Below are positions 35,898 to 47,627 of a stretch of 64,000 bases of DNA, piece after piece. The translations under genes were made by a program, and so were the position numbers. Source of the DNA: Nyssa sinensis (taxonomy: Eukaryota > Streptophyta > Magnoliopsida > Cornales > Nyssaceae); NCBI GenBank assembly GCA_008638375.1, contig CM018052.1:26443071-26507070 (forward strand). The letters run 5' to 3'. Below the pieces are notes generated by a model that was given only the letters and a program-made list of their open reading frames with translations, was not told where the DNA came from and did not search any database. Within the stretch, counting starts at the first letter, position 1. Each line of letters opens with the position of its first letter.

Positions 35898-36555
35898 TGT
35901 AATACTATGACCCAAATTGTAACCGAGCAAACCGTGTAAACTGAGCCGATAGGGCTTCATGTTATGACAGTAAATGAAATGGATGGTTATGGAATCTCAA
36001 TAGTTTTGAATGTATAGATGATGTTCGGGCGATGCCCGAGCGAGCCAGGAACGAATATCAAAATAACAATAGAAATAAGAAATAAAATAAAATAAAAATA
36101 AAATGAAATAAGAATAATAAATAAATAAAAATAAAAATCATGATATATATATATATATATAGAATATGGGTACATGTATATGTGTATATATGTAGGCGTG
36201 TATATATCATGATATATATATATATATTTATGTAATACTCTGACTCAAATTGTAACCGAGCAAACTGTGTAAACTAAGCCGATAGGGCTTCATGTTATGA
36301 CATTAAATGAAATAGATGGCTGTGGAATCTCAATAGTTTTGAATGCATAGATGATGTTCGGGGGATGCCCGAGTGAGCCAGGAACGACTATCAAAATAAC
36401 AATAAAAATAAAAAATAAAATAAAAAATAAAAATAAAATGAAATAAGAATAATAAGTAAATAAAAATAAAAATCATGATATATATATATATAGACTATGG
36501 GTATATGTGTATGTGTATATATGTAGGCGTATATATATATATATATATATCAGGA
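35898..36555. repeat. 333-bp tandem duplication at the LTR 5' end
   Basis: The LTR start TGTAATACT at 35898 recurs at 36231, and the following 300 bp match with scattered substitutions, through gccgatagggcttcatgtta to the (TA)n tract. Both copies are preceded by ttta. Confidence 0.88.
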
Positions 36556-39328
36556 AATATAGAAATGGAAGGTGCATGAAAAGGGGGAAGAGGTTACAAG
36601 AGAAGAAAAAAAAACTACAACGGAAAATGGGGAAGTGAAGGGGCGCAGGGTCAGATATAACCCATGCGTTGGGTTGAGAAAAAAAAACACCGAGAAAAAA
36701 AAAAAGGAAAGAAGAGGAACCAGAAGGAAGCAACAACTGAGAAGGGTTCGGGTTGCATAAGAGAACCAGGAGGAGAGAATGAGAAGAGGAAGAGGAAATA
36801 AGAAGCAGGAAAGAGGGGCGCAAAAGGTAAAACTTAAATTTTTGGGTTCTTCGTATTTTTTTTGATTTCTATTTAGAGTTGCCCAAAACTTGTTTTTGAT
36901 CGTAAAATGTTGTTCTAAGGAAAAAAATAGGAATTTAGGAAGAAAATGAGAGGAGAAGAACAGTCGCAGAAGGTAAGCCTAAAAAATCGTTCTCTGTAAT
37001 TTATTCTAGGTTTTTTATAAACTTACACGAAGCTTAGAAATATTTGTATAGTTAGATTCTATTAGAAAAATGGAACACATAGGAAGAAACCGCGAGTAAA
37101 ACGGTGAAGAAACGAGGGAGAAAAATAGATTTATTAGAAAGTGGAGTTTTGGAAAAAATTGGGATTTGAAAGTGTTTTAAAGGCTTAAAATGCTATAGAA
37201 TGGTCCCAAATTATGTTTTAGGGTGTTTAGAAATGAATAATGGCTTTAAAACCGTAAAAAAATGAAGAAAAACAAAATTTCCTATACTACAGTTCGGTCA
37301 CCAACGCCGGAGAAGGTGATCGGAAATTGCCTGAGGGTCACCAGAATATCGGGGGAAGAAGGAGGGGCCACTGGCGAGTCAGGCTGACTGGGTCGGGCCT
37401 CGGGTCAGGTCGAAACCCACCTAGGTCCAGTGACAACCCGTCATTGTTGAAAAGGGCTAAAAGGCTTTTGTCTTATTTAAAAAAAAAAAAAAGGGTGGAA
37501 GGTGTTGAGGGGAATCGAACCCCCAACGTGTGAGAGTGAAGAACTTATGCCCACGAAGGTCATCATTGTGCCACAAGGGCACTTGTGTTCTAAGGTGTAA
37601 CTAATATATATATATATATTATATATAATTAAGTAAATTAATTAATTGTTATTTTAAATTTTGGTGTCCAAATTTAGCAAATGAATAGTATAAATTTACT
37701 ATTTTAGACCTTTCAGACCCAATGGTAAGGTTCGTTTCATGAGATGGAGTCCCAAAAAATAAAATACCCGTAGAAATGTCAAAATAACCAAAATGCCTCT
37801 AGGTCAAATGTGAGTCAAATGGACTCCGATTGAACTAAGTAAATAGTAAATTTTTATTATTTCAAACCTTCTGGACTCAGAGGTGAAGTCCAATTTGTGA
37901 AAATAGGTCCCAAAAAATAGAGACATGTAAAATGACCGTTTTGCCCTTTTCGGTGTAAAAGCTCAAATTGAAAACTGTGAAAACCTAAACTGACTTTCTT
38001 CGACATTTCGGACTCAATGGTAGAGTCTAAATTAGTAAAAGAGATACTTAAAGTAATGAAGTATACGATTTGATAAATGACATGAGAACTAAGACATGTT
38101 TATTGATGTATAGGCAAGTCAAAGGGAAATGAGAAAATTACGGAGTATTAAAGTAGATCATACGGAGTAAAAGTAAGTAAACCCCTATCTCTTACATGTG
38201 GTCTTCCAAGCCACAGTCCTTCTATTACTGCCAATTTTTGTACTCGCATGCGTACCAACTGTTATTATTCCACAATTGATATTGTCCTATCTTGTGGATG
38301 TTTGTTGACTGCTTCATCATGATTGTTATGTTATACTGTGCCTTGAAAGGCCTATTGTTATATGTTCATTTCATGATATTCCATTTTTATGCACTTTTTA
38401 TGGAATCATAAAAGAATCACGATTTATTATGAATGCCAGAATTGTGTTCAGTCACAATATTCATCCGATGCTATCTGAGTTGACAGGACCTATGGGTCGA
38501 TTGACAAGACCTACAGTCGAGTCTGTGAACAGACATATGGCAATGATGACGTTCTTACGCATTGAGTTATAAGGGCATTTTTATATGCATTAAGGTTAAG
38601 GGGGGTATGCCAGGCCCTAAAAGACCGATGGTCTACCAAAACTTGAACAGAGTAAATGCATCACTTATGATTGACTGCCATGTTTACGTTTATTAGATTC
38701 ATAGGATGTTGTCATTTCCCTATGAATAATTCTATGTTGACGGTTCCCTCATTTATTGGATTTGATTGTGACAGGTTTATTATGGCAGTATTCTTATGTT
38801 CACTGTTATTATTGAGCTTTTCCATGTTCATGCTATTCCATTACTTATACTTGCTTATTGTGACTTACTGTTCATTGGCCATTGTGGCATTTTACCGTTA
38901 AACGTAACTATTTCCATGATTGGCTATCATGTTTACCTTATGAGTTCATATTTTTCTATGTTAACCTAACCCGTGTCGGAGATGGACTTTTACTTACTGA
39001 GCTTTGTTAGCTCACACCACTTACTTATTTTTCAGGTGAGAATGCTACAAAACCATAGTAGGAGATCAGGAGCATAGGGAGATAGTTGGGGAGCATGACA
39101 GAATGATGTAGTCTCTCTCCATGTACTCACCACCTAAAAGTGGTTTTATGTTTAGTTTATGTCGATTTACATTTTTCAGTTGTTGAACAATATTTTGTAT
39201 TAAGACTTTTGCTAATTTACTGTTAAGTTTACATTATCATGGATACAAAGAATGGAAAAAAGTAGGGGTGGCCATGGGGTTGAGCCCACGACACGAGATC
39301 CGTATAAGGTGGGTTTCAGGTCGTGACA
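35898..39328 (+). mobile_element. Solo LTR, 3.43 kb, inserted in the copia element, TSD cttta
   Basis: It starts TGTAATACTATGACCC and ends GGTTTCAGGTCGTGACA, flanked by cttta at 35893-35897 and 39329-39333. No gag-pol inside. It shares long stretches with the LTR at 26886-33273, for example gagtcaaa.ggactccgatt and a gttagctcac block near its end. A tRNA-like gggaatcgaacccccaacg lies near 37508. The first 330 bp are duplicated in tandem (listed separately). Confidence 0.88.
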
Positions 39329-40610
39329 CTTTAGGTTTGATACATTTAGATATTTGTGATTTGAAATTTATTCAAACAATAGGTGGTAAGAAATATTTTC
39401 TTACCTTTATTGATGATTGCACAAGATACTATTATGTTTACTTATTAAGAAGTAAAGATGAGGCATTTTAAATGTTTATTCATTTAAAAAATGAGGTTGA
39501 GAATCAACTTGATAAGAAGATCAAGATATTGAGAAGTGATAGAGGTGGCGAATATGAAACACCTTTTGGTGAATTCTGTTCTCAATATGATATTATACAC
39601 CAAACAACTGCACCATATTCACCTCAACAAAATGGGGTTGTTGAACATAAGAATAGAACTTTAAAAGCAATGATGAATGTATTGTTATTAAGTTCTGGAC
39701 TACCTCAGAATTTGTAGGGGTAACCAATTCTTTCCACAAATTATATTCTCAACCGAATACCTCAGAAGAAAACTACTAAATCCCCTTGCGAGTTGTGGAA
39801 AGGTCGAAGACCTTCTTACAAATACTTAAAAGTATGGGGGTGTTTGACTAAAGTGGCGGTTCCTACACCAAAAAAGGTTAAAATAGGATAAAAAACATTT
39901 GATTGTGTTTTCATTGGGTATGCTCATAATAGTAGTGCATATCGATTTCTGATTCACAAATCAAAAATTTCTGATATGCACTTAATACTATTATTGAATC
40001 AAGGAAAGCATCTTTCTTTGAAAATGTATTTCCTTACAAATCAACACAGGAGTCGAGTTCAATTAAAAGAACACATGATACTACAATAAGCAGTAGTCGA
40101 GACCAACAAGATGATGATGAACCTCTACGCAGTAAGAGAGTTAGAACATCAAAATCTTTTGGTCTAGATTTTCTAACGTATTTGTTAGAAGATGAGCCTC
40201 AAAGCTTTAAAGAAGCAATGTCGAGTCTTGAAGTTCCATATTGGAAAGAGGCTATAAACAATGAAGTAGATTCCATTAAATCATACGTGGGAACTAGTGG
40301 ATCTTCCACCAGGTTCAAAACCTCTTGGACATAAATGGATAGTCAAGAAGAAAATGAAAGCAGATGGATCTATTGAAAAATACAAGGCTAGACTTGTTAT
40401 CAAAGGATACAAGTACAAGGAAGGCTTGGACTATTTTGATACATATTCACCTTTGTTACAAGAATATCATCCATTCGAATGTTAATAGCTATTGCAGCTA
40501 TACACAATCTTGAAATACATCAAATGAATGTAAAGACAATTTTCTTAAATGGTGAATTAGATGAAGAAATATACAGGAAACAACCCGAAGGGTTTATTGT
40601 TCTAGGCCAA
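39329..40610 (+). pseudogene. Copia integrase core and reverse transcriptase N-terminus (part 2)
   Basis: Integrase shows HLDICDL, FIDDCTRYYYVYLL, LRSDRGGEYETPFGEF and SPQQNGVVEHKNRTL, so the D, D and E positions are kept. Stops occur at 39469-39471 and 39715-39717. Reverse transcriptase shows [17 protein letters not shown] and KARLVIKGY. The first catalytic Asp is an Asn codon (MNV in place of MDV, 40527-40529). The homology ends abruptly after QPEGFIV near 40610. Confidence 0.9.
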
Positions 40611-43600
40611 GCAACATACAGTTGACACCATTAATTGCCTAAGACTTGCTAAATCAACCAGCATTTGCCACATAAGTGCAGTTGACATCCCTCAAACTAG
40701 AGAAAACACTAACACAACATTTGCAACCAGCTACTCAAATCACCCATAAGCACTACACAAAGTGTTAAACATAGTAAAGAAACCACCCACAAATTATAGG
40801 AAAACACCCCAACCTTTTATTCACTAACACCGCGTATGAATATAAAGGACACTTAAACAAATATGGCACACTACACATGTTGTAACACTCTGTTACCCCT
40901 CTCTGTGTCATTACCAGAGGAATGACACCTATAAACACACATTAATAGTTAACACCTCCAACTGTTTAGGATGTGCTGAACTAATCAATAGTAAATACAT
41001 AAGATGTAGTTAACATCCCTAGTTGCTAGGACATCTGACACCAAACTAGATTTCACCATAGAGGTTGGGCTATTTTCAAACACAACTACAAGCTTTGTTG
41101 TTTCTTTTAGACCAATGCCACATAAGCAAGGGCAATTTCTATGTCTCATCCATCTTTGCATGCAGACAAGATTGACCAACTACTTGTAACTGCTGCCCCA
41201 TAAAAGCCAATCATAGTTTGCCATGTTACCATGTGTCCATAAGTGTTTAAGTTTGATTTTGTCTCATGTCTGAGGCTACTCACCTGTCAAGCCATGCACT
41301 CAAGCCACTCCAAGCATAATTAACAAACCTGGTCCAAACATTAAATCAGTAGAAGGATCGAGTCAAAATGTCACTGGTTTAATCAGTGGATCAACTGGTT
41401 GGACTAGTCATAATATTAAAATATTTTAAAAACTAAAAATTATGTGAAAAATAAAACATATATTTTAAAGTATATATTAATTATAGTACAACATAATAAA
41501 TAAATAAATAACTAGTGAACATAACAAGTTATTTGTATGTAATTGTATTATGATACCTAATAAAGTAATAATATATTTGTTTTAATATTATAGAAATTCC
41601 TACATTGTCATTCCTGTTACAATTAACAAGTTATAGTTTTTTGATCAATTTAATTTTTCCCGATCTTTGAATCCTCAAATCCCAATTTCAAGATATGTTA
41701 TACAAAAGATAAAAAAGGACATAAGCTTAGCTTGAAAGAATGAAAAACGTTTGGTTATTTAGTCATTTTCTTTATTTTTCGACAACTCACCTAGTTTAAT
41801 AAAACCCATCTGGGTCATTGGGTCAATAATAAAATCAGCCGGTTCAATTGATTTTTTTGCCGGTTTACTTCTTTATCTAGTGCATTTACGAAACCAGATC
41901 GGTCTAGTCTCTAGTTCATTAGTTCATCGAGTTAACCCATCGGGTCGGACTAGGTTTAATAACACTAACTCCAAGTGTCTTGGGCCACTTAAACCAACCA
42001 ACGCACTAAGCCATGAGCTCCAAGCCATAACCAACCATGTGTTGCATGTGCCAAGCCATACCAACCCTATGGCTTGGTCTTTATGTCTTTGGCATGCTAG
42101 GTTAAGCCTATGCCATGCCTTTGAGCCGTTCACCATGAGTCAACCCATTAAGTTCATTCCAGTTAGCCACAACCCACCGAGTTATTGAGTCAGTCATCGA
42201 GTTAAGCCCTACACACCACCCTCATCTTTGCCAAGAATGAACTTAGCCATACCGATGAACCTAGGACTAAACAAACCATACAATGCCATGATTAGCCCTT
42301 AGCATGCCTCCTTCATGCCTTAGGGTGGAGGGGAAGTTCACTAATCCCTATATATGATAAACCTAGAATTCCCAAGCTCTAATAGGAAAAACCATGTCTT
42401 TATGCAACTTCGCTCACAAGGCTTTAACACTGGTACCATTGCCCCTTTATATAAGTTGAAGTATAAATTACTCATCTATAGAAACAACTATGCTTCTTTA
42501 CAATTCTGCCAGAAAATGAAAAATGCTATCAAGTCATGCCAACCACACTTGGTCCAATTAGTAACTTCAAAATAAGGGATGACATTTCTCCCCATGCCCA
42601 TGCCAAACTTAAAAATTTCAACGCTAAGACATGACATGTCTCCTCATGCACATGCCAACATTTGGCAACACACCAGGCATGGCATGTAGTATCCTCATGT
42701 CCATGCCATCCATGTTAACTTAGTAAGGGGCTGAGACTAATCCACACCATGTCATACCCAATTAAGTGTTGTGCCAAGCCATGTTCGACCTGTGGCTTAG
42801 TCTTCATGATATCCTTGGCATGCTAGGCTACGACTATGTCATGCCTATGAGCCATACACCATTAGTCAATTCATTGAGTCCATTAAGTCAATCGTGATTC
42901 AACCCCATGCACCACCTCCATCTTTAGCTAGCACCAATTTAGCCATATTGATGGCACTTTGGGGTTATGTGAGTCATGCCACTGCCATAACTTGCCTTTG
43001 GCATGTCACCATCATGACTTGGGGTAGAGGGAAGATCACCCCCTATATATGTCAAAGTGGAAATCCCTATATTGAGAGTAGGAAATATTTCCTTTGCTCT
43101 TGGTAATGTCATCAATTCTAATATAGTGAGCTCACCTTCCTTTATATATGCAAAACTTGAATTCTAAACTCTAACAGTTTGAGACATCATCTCTGGTGCT
43201 AGCTATGATCATTATCTTCCAACATAGGGATTTTTCTCCTATATATATGCAAAACCAGAATTTTCCTTTCTGACAAGAGGCAACATGAGCTTGAAAGAAC
43301 TCATCCAGAACCTTCACTAATCGATATTGAGGCATGCCAACTCCCCTTGGCTCCATTCGGCAACCTACCAGATGGTCATGACATATATCCCATCCCATGC
43401 CATGCCATCTATATCAACCATGTTAGGTTTGATGCTAATCATTAAGGATCTTGATTAATGCAGTTGGTCCAACAATTGCCAACAACTTGATTAGCATTGC
43501 ACTAGACTTGTTTAGGTGCATTTGATCACTTGTGAAGACCTAGAAATAATTTGAACCAAATCAAGTCATTTGGTGTATTAGATCATTTGGCAAGTCAACT

Positions 43601-44350
43601 TCAATATGATCAACTCTATCTTGAACTCATGTTGTATATCTGTTCATCCATGAAAATTGGACTGCGATTTGATTAGCGTTGCATTTATTGCATATGTTCA
43701 CATATAGAGCCTCAATTATAGCCCTGCTTAGTGTGTTACACTTGAGTTGTTTGGGTATATGATTACACTAACTTAACAACTACTATAAGAACTAGATTGA
43801 CATTTTCGGCGTATTGGAACACTAATTAATTGAAATTTTGACTGCAGTTCCATCAACTCTATGCCGAATTGTGCAGTGAAACTAGTCACATGTGAAGGCT
43901 CAATTATAAATTCACTGACTTCTGTATTTTGTTGTATTTGGTGACCCACAGGGCCTCAATAGATTAGCTTTTTCTAGACTAGGCATGCTTGGTGCATTTG
44001 GTCTTTAGTAGAGGCTTGAAAACAACCTGATTTGCTTTTACACTTGGTGCATTGTCTACTTCTACAATTATTTCACACAAATTTTCGCTTGCAACGTACT
44101 CCAAAAGAAGTTTTTTAAATATTGAATCATAAATCTCGTAGTCTTTAAACACTTATTCTTTTCTAACGCTTTAATTACCGTTGGAGTTAATGCATTGGTC
44201 ACTTGTGGTGTCAACGATGGTGTTTTATGAATTTGATCTCGGATAGACATTATCTATCTATTTTAGATCCAAATGATGGCAGTCTTCCATAGCATTGAGT
44301 TTGAGTTACATCTTAAATAACCATGAAATTTGTCTATAACCTATCCTATG
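40611..44350. other. Old repetitive DNA without genes
   Basis: Two diverged copies of a block of about 370 bp (near 42030-42360 and 42755-43055) share ggcatgctaggttaagcctatg-type text and end in ccctatatatg. Further tatatatgcaaaac motifs occur at 43143 and 43240. These could be LTR fragments. Frames here (for example 41880-42188) are low-complexity Cys/His/Met-rich artefacts of catgcc repeats. Confidence 0.5.
41318..41968. mobile_element. Possible TIR element of about 650 bp
   Basis: acaaacctggtccaaacatt at the left is partly matched in inverted form by the right end (ttaaacctagtccgacccga on the minus strand). The region carries the cggttcaattgattt and gggtcattgggtca motifs common in plant non-autonomous elements. 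Ends and target duplication are not clear. Confidence 0.35.
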
Positions 44351-45634
44351 TTTTTTTGAAAGGGTTAATTATACCTACCTCCTCTGAAATTTTTGACAAT
44401 TTCATAAACTATCTCTATAATTTCTGAAATAACATTGTCCCATTTCTAGTTCATGTGTCAGTCACATAGTGCCCCTTACCATTGCTCATAGAGACGAAAA
44501 TTAATGACAAGGCATAGATTTTTTTTTAAAATGCCAATTTTGCCCTTACAAATATTACAAGGACAAGATTACCCTCCCTTATTATTGTAAAATTACAATA
44601 TTACCCAACTACTTTCTTCCCTCCATTTCTATAAACTCTCTCCCTCTCTAAAAATTAGTTTATCTCTCTTAAAACAAATTATCTATAAAGAAAATTGCAT
44701 CTCTCCAAAACATCAACTCACATAATAGATGCATAAGGGTCCTATAACTGAAAAATTAATATAACACTCTCATTTTTTCCTAAATCACTCTTGTTTCCCC
44801 ACTCTCTCATTGCTAAGAATCTTACGAAAACCAACTACTATAATGTGATACCAACCCACCATCTCAACCAACAATACTCCACAAGCCACCAAAGCAAAAA
44901 CTGCAATCTCAAAAAAACCAAGAGAAAAATGCTCCAAGGCTAAACACCTATAGACTAAAGATCACCTAAAAAAAAAATTAAAAAAACTAAAAAAACTCAT
45001 GAGGAACAATGAACAATGTTGAAATTTTGAAAAAATTAATGAACAATCAACAAGGGAATAGCAAATGCTAAAAATTTTCACAAGGAAAAAAGAAAATTGT
45101 TGAGAAAAAATGTAAAAATGGGATTTTGTGAATGGGAGTTGTTCTACCTATGATTAAAAACTTTTACAATTAAAAAATTCATAAAAAAGAATAAAAAATA
45201 ATTGGGTGAAGTTGAACCAATTTTCTACTATTATTTGAAGACAACCCAATAGATATGACATGTCTTGTTTGGTGATTAGAGAGCTAAAGAAGCAAATCAC
45301 TAATGATGATTCAAGCAAAGCTTCTATAATATACAGAAACAAAAAGGCCACCTAAAGTGGAGTAATAAAAATTAACAGAAAATGAAAAATTTATACAAAA
45401 GGGATGACCAAAAGCAAAAAGGCCACCTGAGTCTTTTCCTTTGCTTCCCTTGAAGAAGAGCTATGATGGATAACTCAATTTCTTATCTTTCAATGGCAAG
45501 AACGAGATCAATGACCGAAATGTTTCCTTGTTGTTCCTTTCCCCTTCTCTTTTGCTTCCATATAAAATATCCTTCAAGAAAACTCACCTCCTTGAGTTCC
45601 TTCCAGATGACGAAGACCACGAAGAAGCAGAACC

Positions 45635-45675
45635 TTGTGGACGACATGCAAAGGTTCGAATCCTTTTACTCTAGA
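45635..45675 (+). other. 3' fragment of a tRNA, tRNA-Gln-like
   Basis: AAAGG-TTCGAAT-CCTTT (45650-45666) is a perfect T-arm followed by an acceptor-like tactctag. catgcaaaggttcgaatcct resembles the 3' half of plant mitochondrial tRNA-Gln(UUG) as I remember it. The 5' half is absent, so this is not a functional tRNA. Confidence 0.4.
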
Positions 45676-46275
45676 TTATGAACAACACCCGATCGGATTT
45701 GTCAAGAACAAGCTGACGACTACAAGGAAAGCGGCTGACTGCAGTCCCTGAGCTCGGCTTATAGCAAGCCAAAAGTTTGATTCGAGCCTACTTAGCTAAG
45801 CGAAGAAAGCTCTTCGAGCTTCCCTTATATTATATAAAGGTTTTAGAAAGGGGCAAGGAAGGTGAAGCATATATTCGTATTCCATTCCGTTTTTCAGCTG
45901 GATCCAAGTTTGTTCGCGTGGCCCTTCCTCCACCTCTGCTTTCCTCCATCGGACCCCACTACCTCGTAAGGGCGTTGAGATCAAGCATGAACCTCTCCGA
46001 GCCGGGAGCAGTTGATCCGTATACGTATACTTCGGAATGGAAACTCAACCTTAAAAAATAGATTGACCTTGGGGGAGAGAGCTGAAAGGTATGCACTGAA
46101 AGGGGTGGGGACCTGCCAGCGTGGATATTCTAGGTATAAATGAATGAAACTGGAATTTGCAAAAAGAAAGTCTCACTCCCTCTTTAGATAATATTCTCAG
46201 CTTTGAACCTTTGATCCGGGGGCCCCAATTCTATCCACTAAACATGTAAAAAAATGATGGGTGGAATGGCGCTGT

Positions 46276-46348
46276 AGGAACCGGTCGGATTCGAACCGAC
46301 GAATAGAAGTTTTGCAGACTCATGCCTTAGCCTCTTGGCTACGTTTCC
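46276..46348 (-). tRNA. trnC: tRNA-Cys (GCA), organelle-type, probably a transferred copy
   Basis: Read from 46348 downward: acceptor GGAAACG pairs with CGGTTCC (one A-G mismatch). The D arm has GCC/GGC with GG in the loop. The anticodon stem GAGT/ACTT includes one G-T pair, and its loop CTGCAAA holds anticodon GCA. The T arm GTCGG-TTCGAAT-CCGAC is perfect. The base after the acceptor is T, the U73 discriminator typical of tRNA-Cys. No CCA is encoded. It sits in the GC-rich insert of the TIR element, so its expression from the nucleus is doubtful. It does not look like the native plant mitochondrial tRNA-Cys as I recall it and may be the second, bacterial-type trnC2 reported in angiosperm mitochondria. 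Confidence 0.75.
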
Positions 46349-46919
46349 GTATCAATTCCATGTCTTTCCCCCTTGTCCGACTTTGCTTCACAAGGTGAGA
46401 CCAAGAATAACAGACGCCAGAATGCTTTGGGAGGAAGGGCATAACATAGGTGGAGATGGATTTTCATAAAGACTTTTTAAAACTTGATAATCTAAGAGTT
46501 CTCCCTACCTGAACCTTTTCCGTTGCGACAGTATAAAGAAATATTTAGGGATTTGTTGATGATCCATGATTACACAGTTGATCAAGCCTCCGAAACTGGA
46601 CTCTTTCTTCCCTTTGGATCTAGCTTTCTTCGCTTAACGGGTTGTGAGGGAGAGGGAATAGTTATAGAGAAAGAGGGTTTTTTGTGAGGGGGAGGGAATA
46701 GTTATAGAGAGATAGGTTGTCTGGGTTATGAGAGAGAGAGAAGATGGAACGAGAATTTTTGGCCTTTTTTTATTAAAAAATTTATTATTAAAGTGAGTAT
46801 AAAATCTCTTAACTTGACATTTCTAACAAGGGCACAGTGTTATTTAAAAAATTATTGAAGTAGTTTATGTAATTGCCAAATATCTTAAGAATGGTAAGTG
46901 TAATTATCTTTTTTTGAAA

Positions 46920-47084
46920 CATTTTTTTTTTCTAACAAGAATTAATTTAAACTTATTTCTTAAGTCATGTTAGTTCAAGAAATCAAGTCTTGAAGACAAC
47001 AATTTAAATGTAAAATCGTGTGTTGAAAATATAATTTTTTTTTGGTAATTATGTTGAAAATATAATTTTAGTTATGTAATAATT
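46920..47084. other. AT-rich spacer
   Basis: Nothing recognised. 47077-47084 is the left copy of the target duplication of the next element. Confidence 0.5.
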
Positions 47085-47619
47085 AAGAAAAAATATTAAA
47101 AAGTCCTTAAAACAAAATTTTCTATCTAAAAAATCTATGATACATTTTTTCTATCTAAAAAATACAAAAAAGAAATTTTTAATACAAAAAAAGTTCAATT
47201 GTTTACTTTCATCTTAACATTGTTAAAAATATTAATGATTAGACTAAAATAATTTTTAATATATATTTTAAAAATACTAAATAGTTGATAAAATAAATTA
47301 TTCAATTAAAAAAAGCATAACATTTTATTTATTTATTTAGATTGTCTAAAAAATAAACTTTTACTTTATAAAATGTTATTTTTTTTATTGAAGAAATTAT
47401 TTTATATAATTTTTAAGTATTTTGTTTCTAAAATATATCTTGAAAGTTATTTTAATCTAATTAGTAATATTTTTAACAGTGTTAAGATGAAAATTAACAA
47501 TTAAATTTTTGTATATTAAAAGTTTATTTATTTATTTTTTGATATTTTAGATTGAAAATATATATTATAGATTTTTTGGATTCAAAATTTTATTTTAGAA
47601 AATTTTCAATATTTTTCCC
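47085..47619. mobile_element. Foldback MITE, 535 bp, with 8-bp target duplication
   Basis: The left arm (AAGAAAAAATATT, then aaagtccttaaaacaaaatt) and right arm (inverted GGGAAAAATATT) form an imperfect hairpin through the whole element. For example tttcatcttaacattgtta at about 47209 pairs with the taacagtgttaagatgaaa stretch near 47477. It is flanked by taataatt at 47077-47084 and 47620-47627. No coding capacity. Confidence 0.78.
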
Positions 47620-47627
47620 TAATAATT

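Larger units (their letters stand above)
34517..40610 (+). mobile_element. Truncated Ty1/copia element split by a solo LTR
   Basis: Gag to integrase N-terminal region (34517-35897) and integrase core to reverse transcriptase (39329-40610) are parts of one element separated by the 3.4-kb LTR at 35898-39328. With the LTR and one copy of its cttta duplication set aside, the reading frame on the two sides is the same. Similarity stops near 40610 inside reverse transcriptase, before the YVDD region, so the 3' part and 3' LTR are missing. Confidence 0.88.
45430..46640. other. Probable mitochondrial-DNA insertion (NUMT) inside the TIR element
   Basis: This segment is clearly richer in G+C than its surroundings, with an abrupt return to AT-rich DNA on both sides. 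It holds a foldable tRNA-Cys(GCA) at 46276-46348 and a 3' tRNA fragment near 45640-45675. A plus-strand frame at 45777-46061 (first codon TTG; starting motif IRAYLAKRRKLFELP, with Leu, Ser and Pro-rich text after it) has no family I can name. The pattern fits angiosperm mitochondrial intergenic DNA better than plastid DNA. The call is inference, and the edges are estimated from composition. Confidence 0.5.
44362..46908. mobile_element. Mutator-like TIR element (2.55 kb) carrying organelle-like DNA
   Basis: The left end GGGTTAATTATACCTACCTC and the right end on the minus strand GATAATTACACTTACCATTC form the tips of a diverged inverted repeat. It can be followed inward for over 100 bp: tcataaactatctctataat and acataaactacttcaataat align in inverted orientation, as do taacattgtccc and taacactgtgccc. 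The 11-bp sequence tttttttgaaa flanks both sides (44351-44361 and 46909-46919); 9-11 bp is the Mutator range. No transposase is present. About 45.43-46.64 kb of the interior has a different, more GC-rich character and contains a tRNA gene. Confidence 0.68.

Noticed and set aside
37490..37585. tRNA-like sequence with gggaatcgaaccccc
   Set aside because: Only a T-arm-like piece is present. No acceptor or anticodon arm folds, and it lies in an LTR.
45777..46061. 94-codon plus-strand frame in the GC-rich insert
   Set aside because: It may be a mitochondrial ORF fragment, but no family was recognised and the first codon is TTG. It was not called as a gene.
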